Of a DNA stretch of 64,000 nucleotides, positions 25,092-34,702 are shown one piece after another. The notes under the pieces were generated by a model, which searched no databases, was not told the origin of the DNA, and saw only the letters and a list, made by a program, of their open reading frames with translations. Source of the DNA: Blasia pusilla. Its lineage: Eukaryota > Marchantiophyta > Marchantiopsida > Blasiales. Position 1 is the first letter of the stretch. The number at the start of each line of letters is the position of its first letter. The position numbers and the translations under genes were made by a program. Where the stretch lies: the NCBI GenBank assembly GCA_050084515.1, contig CM114273.1:16616001-16680000 (forward strand), written 5' to 3'.

Positions 25092-25229
25092 TGTGTGATC
25101 TCCATGTATATGTGTGAGTTGATTTTTTGTACTTGTGTGGATCTACCCGTATGTTGGGGAAGATCAGTGTTTTGTGGTGTGGATGTGACCAGAAATATAT
25201 ATTGTATAGCAATATGTATGCGCACGACA
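25092..25229 (+). repeat. E1 repeat B2, element right end
   Basis: This is the second B copy (TGTGTGATCTCCATG to GCGCACGACA). Directly after it comes AGGTTATAG, which matches the bases before A1. The terminal GCGCACGACA also ends isolated B fragments at 32139 and 51120, each with different DNA next to it, so it is the true right terminus. Confidence 0.85.
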
Positions 25230-25299
25230 AGGTTATAGTGAAAAATAAACCCAAAAGATCCAAGAAGATGTTGACGGGGATGATGATGATGCTTTTTCA

Positions 25300-25530
25300 T
25301 ACCAAAGAGAGAGTGTTGGCTCTAGCGGAGGACTTCTTCCTTGCAGCAAATCTCAATGGTATCTAGAAACACATGAGAGGGGAAAGAAAATCCATGCACC
25401 TCATAATCATCAACTTCAAAAGAAGAGCTCGAGCCTTGAGGTTTTTGACACCATCGAAGAAGCGGCAAAAGCCTATGAGGAGAAGGTTTTTAAGGAAATG
25501 CACCTTTTTTGGATATCTGGTGTGTACACA
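25300..25530 (+). pseudogene. AP2/ERF-like domain fragment
   Basis: In the frame covering 25441-25500 the reading is VFDTIEEAAKAYEEKVFKEM. This matches the second half of AP2/ERF DNA-binding domains (G-x-FDTxEEAAxAYD). Upstream in the same frame is SQWYLETHERGKKIHA, which may be the decayed first half. A stop follows shortly after (TRE*), and an acidic, Lys/Ser-rich stretch continues. It lies directly next to the right end of E1, so it may be a broken host transcription-factor gene. I see no complete domain. Confidence 0.45.
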
Positions 25531-26052
25531 AGAGAGTAGAAAACCTCAGGGAAAGCAAGTGGTCGATGCACGGGTACCAGAACTAGCACTTGGGGATAGT
25601 CACTATGTTTCATACCGAGATACAAGTCAATCAAAAAGCAATTGAGAAAAGGAATTGAGAACTCTACTCCAAGTAAGGACAAGAAGGATGAGCCAAGTGA
25701 TTGTGATTGTAGTTACAACGAGAATGAAGGTAGCACAAAATCAGAGGGGGCCAGCATAGTAGGGACAAAGTCAAGGAGAATTGGAATCTGAAAAGGTAGG
25801 TGTCACTTATCACTTCAAGACTGGAAAAAAAGAAGTTGAGAGGACTTCATACTTGAGAGTGTAGACTACACAAAGTGGGTGCTTCAAGGCCAAGATCTAC
25901 TTGCCTAAAGTCCAAGACCACTTCTATGTGGGCATGTAAGATTCAGCAGAAGTAGACAGTTAAGTCAGAGCAATACGGTAACCAAGGACCAGAGTTGCTA
26001 TGAAGTTATTAGTGTACATTTGATTTGTTGTGACATGTTCCAATTTACCCAT

Positions 26053-26070
26053 TGTGTGTGTGTGTGTGTG
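26053..26070 (+). repeat. (TG)9 microsatellite
   Basis: An uninterrupted TG run on the plus strand, within the 3' part of the LINE. It reads as Thr-His repeats in the LINE tail. Confidence 0.95.
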
Positions 26071-26193
26071 AGTGTCAACCAAGAAACTCTTCACCACACG
26101 ATCTACTTTACCTAATTGGGATCCCCAATAGACATTACTTACCATTGCAACATCTTTGGGCAATGAATCAAGGCTACTGAATGTGTTGAACAA

Positions 26194-28283
26194 TTATGGT
26201 GCTACTAGATTAGCAATATCAGCATATGCTCTTGCTCTGTGTGTTGTGAATTTTGCACACGAGACCAAGTAATGACTAGAGGTTTCATCCCCATCGTCAC
26301 ACAAGGCGCAAGAGTTTAGTTGTGTTCCTATCTTGCTTTTCTTATAGTTCAAGGGGATTGCCCCCGTTTTGAACTTGAACTTGAGCCGGGTACCCAAGCA
26401 AGGGGTTCCCCGCAAATAGTTCTTCAGTTCTGCCTCTCCAGGTTATACCATCAAAAGAGAAAGGTCAGACATTTTCATGGCTTCCTCCATGTTGTTCTAC
26501 TGTGAGCGTTTGCCCACTGCTTTGGTTATGGTGTCCACGAATTCTTTCTCATCTTGCTCCCATATTTCAGGCCCTGATGGGAGCTTGGATGCTTGCACAA
26601 TCTCTTGAACCTTTTTTGTCCAAGATTTGGCATGCTTTACGGGTCTTCTTTTGGTCTAGGTTTTCCCCATCACCTCTTTAGAATAGCGATGGGAGTCCAT
26701 TGTCTCCACCTACCTCTGCCATTTCAACTTGGCAATTTCATGTCTATCCTCCAAGGGTTCCACGCCTAGTTCTAATCTCACACCAAGCTCGGGCTGTTTG
26801 TGATGAAGTTGACATCAGACCCCAAAACGCCTTCAGCTACACAGCTTCAAGCCTATCCCTTTGTTTGGTGTTGGCATCCCACACTGCTGCCTCGTATTCC
26901 AGCAAGGGACGAATGGTATGCAAAATGACAGAGCGCTTTACTTCTGATGTGATATCCCGGCAGTGTAGGAATCTGGACAGACCATTCACCTTCTTGTGGC
27001 CTTTCTCAGTAGTCTTCTTAATGTGTGCATCCCACATGCAATCTTCCGAGAATTCTATGCCCAGATAGGTGTATGTAGCCACAAGGGGGATCTCTTGTTT
27101 GCCCCAGTACCACTGTTGGTCTTGGTCCTCCTCCTTGCCATTTAAAATCATCACACCGCACTTCAGTAAATTTGCCTCCATGCCCCACATGTCACACCAG
27201 ATTTTGGTCAGGGAGATCATCTAATGGAGTTTCTGTCCTATTTCCTCGAGGGAGACCAAAGTCATCAGCAAACATGACTCTGTTGTTGCCCAACCGTATG
27301 CCTAGTCCACTATCCTCCATTTCTTCCAATAGGGAATTCACACAAATTTTGAAGAGGGTGGGGGAGAGCGGCCATCCTTGAGCCACTCCTTGCTTGATGT
27401 CAAATGTCCCACTCTTTTGGCCATTCACCAGAACTCTACTCCTTGTGTTCTGGTACATCTTCTCCACCACCCTCCACATTTTCCCTCTCAGCCCCGCCTT
27501 CCACAAGCTATAAGATTGCCCGTCACGCCATATAGTGTCATATGCCTTCTTAAGGTCCAAGAAGAAGCAATAGGTAGGTTTCCTCTTTTTTTTCCTACCC
27601 TGGATAATCTGATTGAAGGTGAAGATGTGATCCACGCATCCTCGAGCTTGCCGGAAGCCAACCTGGCCTTCCTTGATGATAGAATTCTCCTCCACGTACA
27701 CGAAGATCCTATTGTTGAGTATACGGCAGAGGAGCTTCCCGACTACACTCAGCAATCTAATACCCTTCTTGAAGGCCTTTACGTCGTTTTTGTCCCTGGC
27801 CTTGCTCAATTTCTGCACTTCCATCCAGAACTTTTTTTGATTCTCAGTGAAATTCTCATTGATGGATGAGTATGTCGCTTGGTTCAATTTCTTCATGTGC
27901 ATGCGCACGAGAACACGGGTTCCCTTACGTAGGGCCACATACTCCGCCCACAAGGATGCATCGTCCTTGGCTTTGGCACTTGTTACATACGCTTCCCTTT
28001 GTTTGGCAATGGCTGCCTTGAGTTCCAAGGACCACCATTTGACGGCTGTGCTGCATATTATAAATTTCCCGCCGACAAAAATCTCGGCGGCATCTATCAC
28101 TCCACGCTCCCACCATGCCTGCACCATGTCCACAGTTGTTCTTGTGAACCCAAAGGTCTTGACGGTAGATTCAATGAAAGTGTCAAATGCCAAGAGATTT
28201 TCTTCCAGCTTGCCAATGCACACCTTCTTGTTGCCCTCATCTTGGAAGTCCTCTATCCTCCATTTCTTGATCTCTCTCGTCAC
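26194..28283 (-). pseudogene. LINE reverse transcriptase and zinc-finger C-terminus
   Basis: 27192-28283 is a 363-residue frame. It contains GFRQARGCVDHIFTFNQII, FLDLKKAYDTIWRDG (motif A), QGVAQGWPLSPTLF and the catalytic FADD (VMFADDFGL) of motif C. About 27240 the frame shifts by one and continues at 27220-26837 (GMEANLLKCGVM, TYTYLGIEF; thumb region). Further on, 26415-26194 has CALCDDGDETSSHYLVSC, the CCHC-like zinc finger found at LINE C-termini. It would copy its own RNA at a nicked target. Confidence 0.9.
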
Positions 28284-28309
28284 TGGTTTGGTCGACCATT
28301 TTAGCCTTT

Positions 28310-29178
28310 GCTACAACTCTGTCCAAACCAATGAATGATTTGATCTTCCAATGTCTGTCGCATCCAGTGTGATCTTCCCAGTGCGTGTGTAGAGTTCCTC
28401 ATCCACAACTATGGAGTCCACAATGGAGCTTTCATTCTCCTTGAAGTTGACCCGTCCAATCCAGGGAACCCACCTTATGCCTATCATTCAGTGCCATTAG
28501 TTGAAGTTCCCTCAACATCGTGACCAGCCTTGTGCCATTGCCATTCACTCTCACATCTCCAAACATCCCGATCTCCGCTTGGGGATCAGTGCCTTGCCCC
28601 ACCCAGTTGTTGAAGTCTCCCAGCAAGACTATGTTCCCATTTGTCTGGAACCCATGGCAATCAGTTTTCACACTATCAAACGCTCGTTGTGTTACAGTAG
28701 CAGATTCACTGTTTGTAGGCATGTAAATATACCGAATATACATATCCCGCGAGTTGCACTCTGCTCGGACTTTGACCCATATCTTGTGTTCATACTCGAG
28801 CTCTGTGTTGATGATCTCACACCTGTCCACCATGAAGTCTCTAATGAAGAACCCGACACCCTTCATACCTTTGTTGTTGTCTGCTTGGGTGTTGCACATC
28901 CTTCCAAACCATACATAGTGTGGTACATGGGGTATCTCCATTAACTTGGTTTCCCAAGTTTCTTGACCACTGCATATATGTATTTGATTTTTCAGCAAAA
29001 CTTCAGCAACCTCCAGCTCCTTCATTGCATGGGTCAGTCCAGAGAAGTTCCATATACCCAGGTCTTCTGTGGACTGACTCATCTCCACAAAAGCGATGAA
29101 GGAGTCCGGAGACCTGTCACTAAGTGGGTTGGGGGTCGGCGGGCCCGATTTTGGCGTAGGTGTGGCTGCTTGCAACAT
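28310..29178 (-). pseudogene. LINE AP-like endonuclease domain
   Basis: The reading has IWNFSGL at the start, CSGQETW (catalytic Glu region), VGFFIRD, YIYMP, VLLGDFNNWVG (the GDFN motif) and, after a frame shift near 28440, ATDIGRSNHSLVW (the terminal S-x-H motif). It nicks target DNA to prime reverse transcription. It is fused upstream of the RT as usual. Confidence 0.88.
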
Positions 29179-30920
29179 GGAACCTCTTCATGTGCAGGCT
29201 CTTCAGTTCTGGTTCCTTGGAGAGCACTAAAGATATTAGGTGTGTAGATCACCATCGCTTTTGTGGAGATGAGCCTTTCCTTCAAGCAGGAACCACCCTC
29301 GACTACCATAGCCCTCCAGTTGTAGGCATGTCTCAATTCTTGAGACACCTGGTTTTTGTGGCAAGCCAAGTATTGACCTCCTCTGCCCTTGATAGACGCC
29401 TTGAAGATACATTGACGGCCATTCATCATCCAAGTAACCCCAGCATGTGGAGAGAGGAATTCAAAGCCCAAAGCTGCGCACACGATCTTAAATGAGACGA
29501 AGTCTATTGTGGGACGTACACCGAAATGATCATGTGGAACCGTGGTCTCCTCTTATAGACCATATTGAACTCTCTGCCCAAATCCGAACCACGGGGGGCC
29601 TTTGATCGTCTCACATAAACATGCCGGTATTCCCCACCCTGCTTAGGGATGCTGAGCTTTGGTATGCACCTTTGATAGGTGAACTGATACTCCTCACAAG
29701 CTTGGGAGGACGGAGATATATTGGGCTCAAGGACGCTCATTATATGTAGAGGTTTGGCAAACAAGTTATTTAGGATCTTGGGAGAATGTTAAGCTCCCAG
29801 CTTGAGAGTCCATTCAGGGACTCACTGTCCTATTTGTGTGGAGGGGCTGCCTCCAAGCATCAGGGTGCCCAAAGAGAGCCCGCTTGTTACCCCCAGAGAT
29901 CATCACTACTTGCCAAGGTGAACAGCCCTGGCATTAAGCTGCACAGGAGGGCCCGTGAATCTAGCTTCAAAAGAAGGAGAGGTCTCCATTTCTCCACCTA
30001 AGTCCATTGGACACCTTACTTGTGGCAATATGCAAAAACGGGAGGATAAGCGGCAGTAGCTTTACGGAAGTGTCACTACTCCTCTCGCATAAGTTACGGG
30101 TTTTGGGCCAATCAAGACTAGAGCACGAATAAACCGACGATGGAAGACTCTACAAATGTGAGACAGCCTGAGACCGAGGATGACACCTTCGTGCGGCTTA
30201 CAACCGGCGGAGAATAAAACTTCCTTAGGAACCGCCCAGAAGGCCCCGCAAATATCTAGTGTTGGAGAGGTTGATCCACCTAGAAAACCTCGGTTTCACT
30301 CCACAATTCTGTTCTTACATTCCTTGCTTCACATCGAGTAAAGTAAGATGCATTTTGAGGTGATCGATGAACTTGGCACATGAACGTCGAACCAAGGGGC
30401 AGACCCCAGTCTTCCATCTGGTTCAATCCACCGTGGCATACCTTCAACCACGCTAGCTGAAGGTGATCTTGCTCAACTCACATTGGAACCCTGCATATCT
30501 TTCTTTGAACTGGAAGTTCAAAGAAAATGAAGCCTGATGTGCAAGTCGACAGCATTAGGGCGCAAGGAGCCCACTTCCGTCCGAGGAAAGACTGCAAGGA
30601 ATGTCTTCATACGAAAGTTGGTCGCCATAGTATATATTGTCAAAGAAGGCTCCGTTGACAATATGCACTAGAAAACCGGCAACAAGTACTTCAATGCAAG
30701 TGACAAAATTTGTCACAAAGAAGTCCAAGTAGAGCAGATTAAGGAAAAACCTCGACTCCCTCTTGATTACTGCATTCATAGATGACATAAGCCATCCGTC
30801 CCCATCGGCCACAAAGAAGACAGATTGCCCAGATCTACCTCCCGGTGCACGACTTACAAAAAACGCCACAGAACGTATCCTAAGAAAACTCATAGATAAC
30901 ATCCAAGGCCCCCACCACAT
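29079..30920 (-). pseudogene. LINE ORF1-like region
   Basis: Three frames, 30920-30555, 29764-29504 and 29483-29079, lie upstream of the endonuclease in the expected ORF1 position. The last one (LGFEFLSPHAGVTWMMNGRQ) overlaps the endonuclease start in another frame. I do not see a CCHC knuckle or RRM that I can defend, so the assignment rests on position and on the uninterrupted stretches. Confidence 0.45.
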
Positions 30921-31069
30921 CTTCTACATAAAGTCTAAAAACTATGATCATCGAGCTCTACAACTCCGAACATCCATGTACAAACGGAAATCTCCACTTG
31001 ATAGGACTTGTAACACTCTAAGTAACAAGAGTCACAAAGATGTGGGTTTAAAATGGCCCATTTTCTACT

Positions 31070-32130
31070 AGTGCCAATCTATTTGTTTACCTACAACCTA
31101 GTTGCACAAGCCTTGTTCAAGAACCTGGTTCACTTGTTTGGTTTGGCCCTCCGTTTGAGGGGGATTGCCGGTGCTGAACTTGAGATTGGTTCCTAGACTT
31201 GTGAATAATTGAGTCCAAAACTTAGAGGTAACCTTGCGTCTCTATCACTCACAATGTCTCTCCGGAATCTATGCAACATAAACACATGGGTTAGGAATAG
31301 TTCAGGGGTTTTGAGGGCGGTTATCATTTCTTTGCAAGGTACAAAGTTAGCTTGCTTGCTAAAACGATCACACACTACCCACATCATGCTGAAGTTGTCA
31401 ATCATGGGGAGTTCAACCACAAAGTCCATGCTCAATGACTCCCAAATACCTTCGAGTATGGGCAACAAGTAAAGTAATCCTGCGAGTTTTCTATAATTGA
31501 CTCTATGTTGTTGAAACGCAACACATGAGAATACAAAATCACTCACATCTGATATTAGCACTCGCAACCAAAATTTACTTCTAATGCGCTCAAGAGTTTG
31601 CTCTCTACCTCCATGGGCGGTGAGCTCACAAGCATGATACTCTACCAAATTTTGTGTCTTCAGCTCTTTGGTCGGCATATACACTCAATCCCACCTAAAC
31701 AACCAAATCTTATTGCGCAATTCTAATTTTTTGGCCTTCCTATCTTGAGGTGCTAGGACCCACCTCTCAACGCCTTGCTGATCTCCCTCCATGGCGCTTC
31801 AAATTTAGTCCACCAGATCCTATACCACAAGTTGAGACACTATCATGTTAATCTTGCTCAAGGCGTCGACGGGAACATATTCCTTGCCTTTCTTGTAAGG
31901 CTATGTGACACAAAACCGCGAAAGTTCTGGCTGCCAAAGGACTTGTTTCAAGGAGATCCGTGACTGAGTTTGGAAGTAAGTATTCACGATATTATCATTA
32001 CCAATGGTGACTTGTCTGGGTAATAAGTAATGTTACAATTGCTTCAAACAATAGATGATTGCATACATTTCCTTCTTGTGGGTGGCCCAAAAAACCTCTC
32101 AATTTTTGTGATTCATAGGCGACGCACCAA
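31070..32130 (-). mobile_element. Ty3/gypsy RNase H-integrase relic
   Basis: Read on minus: near 32130-32000, ATHKKEMYAIIYCLKQL (RNase H C-terminal part). Then comes an integrase zinc-binding region at 31684-31500 (EYHACELTAHGGREQTLERI, CVAFQQHR), a core with MDFVVELPMI (about 31420) and SDRDARL (about 31250), and after a frame shift PPQTEGQTKQVNQVLEQ (about 31140) with the third acidic residue region. This is a typical gypsy (Tat/Athila- or chromovirus-like) pol fragment. It has no methyltransferase or PHD finger nearby. Confidence 0.8.
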
Positions 32131-32138
32131 TCTTCTTG

Positions 32139-32230
32139 CATTGTCGTGCGCATACACATCACTACATATACATTGATGTCACCGAATACACACACAAACA
32201 CACAAGAAACCATACTAACTCATGGCATCT
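32139..32230 (-). repeat. Isolated B repeat (3' end of a methyltransferase-type element)
   Basis: The minus-strand sequence runs from TTTAGATGCCATGAGTTAG through GGTGACATCAATGTATATG to GCGCACGACA (plus 32140). It matches B1 of E2 (50413-50540). It is fused to the RNase H relic on one side. It is a solitary right-end fragment with no A copy beside it. Confidence 0.7.
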
Positions 32231-32859
32231 AAACATCGAGACATGTTAGCAAGGCATTTACTCGTTCGGCCCTCTACTAACTTGCGTTAGTTGAGTTTCT
32301 TGCGTGAGATGTGTCTGGACTTCTAGACTCAAGGTTTGAGACAATAGCTGAAGATTTCTCACTTCCCAAGTCTGGTCCACTTCAACCTAAACCCAGACCT
32401 TGGCGCTGGGATGAATCTGATCGGGTTTTCATAGCCCATTCCAACAAAACAATAAACAATGGTGATTGGCAATATCTAGCGATGGCGTGTTTGCGGCTCG
32501 CAGGTCTTAAACACACTCCGCGACACTTTCTTGTAACCAAACCAATAACATTTTCCATAAAGAGAGTTTTGAAAAACACTTCTAAACTTGGATCATTAAA
32601 TTGAAATTTTCGAAGGCATGATAGCTTTGAAGTTTATGCACTAAAATTTTGGGAAGTTTGAATTAGATGTTTATGGATAAGAGCATACTTATTTTTCAAG
32701 TATGATTATTGGTTTGTTATTGCGAACTTATCCTCAGATATATTATTCCACCAAACCGTAATTTGGGTCAAAATCGTTCCAAGAAATATAGAAAGCCAAA
32801 AATGGGTAGTAAGAAATAAAAAGCAAATCGCGCAACAAATATTTTACTCAAGCATGCAA
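32231..32859. other. No gene seen
   Basis: This is AT-rich DNA between repeat relics. A 97-codon frame (32311-32604) has no family resemblance that I can recognise. I take it to be chance or decayed repeat. Confidence 0.3.
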
Positions 32860-33400
32860 TTAATAGTTTGAAACAAATTTTAGTATAAATACAAATAGTT
32901 GATCAAAAGTGTGTGCTCAATGATGAGTGATTAATCATTTGAAATAAATGCGATGCTAATACAAGTGGTTAGTCAAGAGTGAACACACAATAAGATGAGT
33001 AATCATCATCACTTTGGCCGGCAAGAATGATCTAAATGCTGGTCAGGAAATTCAGTAAGGGGTCGATACCAATGTTTTAGCAACGTGTTACCTCACTTAG
33101 ATGAATATCAAATATTAAGGTATGACAACGGAAAAGAAGAAACTAGAAGAAAGGTGAATTGCGCACATAGTTTCCAAGAAAGAGTCATGAGCACATAGTT
33201 TCCAAGAAGGCATCAAAAGTGAAAGGCCAAAATCTTTCACAGCAGCAGGGATAAAATTATCGATCACGTAGCTCCTTGCACAACTAAGCTTTGCTTCTTG
33301 CAGCCACACAGATGGCAAAACCTCGAGTATGTATGTGCAGCTCAACAAACCAACACAACCCGAAACATCAGTAAACACATCACCCATTATACCAAGCTAC
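32860..33400 (-). mobile_element. 5'-truncated copy of the second non-LTR family (C-terminal tail and 3' UTR)
   Basis: The minus frame 33387-33115 (GDVFTD, AKLSCARSYVIDNFIPAAVKD, WKLCAHDSFLETMC) aligns with the C-terminus of the 37530-39990 element (GDVVVTD, KELSYAVRHATDGFIPFAV, LKTCAHHSLE). The downstream DNA to about 32860 holds two copies of a block of about 70 bases (TGAAACAAATTTTAGTA..., TGAAATAAATGCGATGCTA...). The same block follows the other element at about 37375-37425. This gives the family's shared 3' UTR. Confidence 0.75.
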
Positions 33401-34702
33401 CCCCTCCGAAACATATGTCGGCCAACTTATCGGCAAGAGATCGTAGTGATTGTATAAAGGAAAGATGCATGCTGAGAACAATTGGGCATTGTGTAACAGC
33501 TGCAATTATTGAGCTTTGTGTAACGATCGCAGCTCCAGTCTTCTGTGCTATCTGGAGAAGTAGACTCTAAATCTAAGAATTTGGTGGTAGAATCGCAAAC
33601 TGTGGGGAATTAAGGTGAAAAGATATTTCAGAGATAATGTTCAACTAAACATCACTGACGTTATTCATTGCACCGTGCTCGACCTTCTACGAGGTTAGGA
33701 GTGCTCACAGGAATCCCATATCTACACACCCTACGAACGATTCCGAACTGGCGCAAGATTTTCACCTCAGTTTCCTACCTTCCCAAACCAGTATACGAAA
33801 ACTACTACGAGTCTTCAGCCGATGTTTTGACTAGATGAATTGATATTCCAACTTCGTGTCCGGACTCGTACGGGTAGATAATGTAGGTGTCCCAAGCATA
33901 GTATAGAAAGGTAACGGCCACAGATTAAGTTTGCTTCCAAGCCAGGCTCAGGGCAACTCAGCCAGTAACCTTTGCCTGAACTCGAAATTCCGGGTATCAT
34001 CGAAATTGAAACTGTATATGCGGAATGCACAATTTAAAAACTGTTCTCTGTTACCTCGTTATTATATGGCATAATAGATAGCATTTTAGTACTCGCTAGA
34101 AATTATGGGGCAGTATTTTGTTCTCTATAAATTTTGGTGAGTTGTAGTAACAAGAAAATGGAAGAACTGTACCGGTGGGTGTCCACTTGAATGAGTTCAT
34201 TTGAAAAAGTCTATACAAAGCCCTCCCCCAATAAAGCTATATCGGTGCCCCCACATAAACTTCTGTTCAGAGGGGCAGCTAGAATCATACAAGATTTTAG
34301 GTTCCATTGGGCCTCACCTCCGCCACTAGAGAATCAATCATCCTGGAGTAAATTATCCTACTCTATTAACATGTCGATCTTTACTACTGTAATGCGCACT
34401 ATGGCAAAGAAATGGAACTGCTGACTTCTTGAAAGCGTTACCAACAGATAACTAATTTGGTGGGTTCAACCCAGCAATTCCTGCGTCCCCACCTCACAGT
34501 GACTAGGCCTCGTTGCCCATCCTTCATTCTGCGTTTTGGATAATCTTTGCCAGCACTGGTCACTGCTGCACATAAAGTGTGCCCAAGATTGCCATGTAAT
34601 ATGTAGGAATCTGTGTACTAGTCAACCTTTGCCTTAGACACGAAGTCACCTTTGCCTGTCACCATGTCCTATTCCGAGATTAAAAGCTTCAAGTTGAGGA
34701 CA
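33401..34702. other. 3' flank of SECE1, no gene seen
   Basis: I find no recognisable coding segment on either strand. Composition is closer to host DNA than to the AT-rich repeats. Confidence 0.35.

Larger units (their letters stand above)
18024..25229 (+). mobile_element. E1: Ty3/gypsy-type element with C5-methyltransferase and PHD finger, split direct repeats
   Basis: Order: A1 (18024-18501), leader, gag with two zinc knuckles (about 19740-20680), protease (about 20940-21350), C5-DNA methyltransferase (21697-22630), linker, integrase (about 22900-24240), PHD finger (24246-24386), polypurine tract (TAGGGGGGCGGT, 24459-24470), B1 (24471-24610), A2 (24611-25091), B2 (25092-25229). The outer ends are TATCACATCT (A2 begins TGTCACATCT) and GCGCACGACA. 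Flanking AGGT or GGTTA occurs on both sides (18020-18024 and 25230-25236), fitting a 4-5 bp target duplication from a DDE integrase. RT and RNase H are missing: compared with E2, about 1.65 kb is deleted between 22780 and 22830. Many in-frame stops show that this copy is dead. Confidence 0.85.
25960..31000 (-). mobile_element. APE-type LINE (non-LTR retrotransposon), decayed
   Basis: On the minus strand, from 5' (high) to 3' (low): an ORF1-like region (about 30920 to 29079), an AP-endonuclease (29178-28310), reverse transcriptase (28283-26840), a C-terminal zinc-finger region (26415-26194) and a tail (26193-25960) containing a (CA)n run. Frame shifts and stops separate the parts, but order and spacing are normal for L1/jockey-like plant LINEs. 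I see no target-site duplication or poly(A). Confidence 0.85.

Noticed and set aside
18024-25229. DIRS/PAT/Ngaro identity of the methyltransferase elements
   Set aside because: Split repeats and a methyltransferase recall DIRS-like elements. However, no tyrosine recombinase is visible, the integrase is of DDE type, the insertion flanks show a short duplication, and the methyltransferase is a cytosine-C5 enzyme, not an adenine one.
27378-28338. Plus-strand frames of 163 codons across 27378-28338
   Set aside because: They are antisense to the LINE reverse transcriptase, whose motifs are unambiguous on the minus strand.
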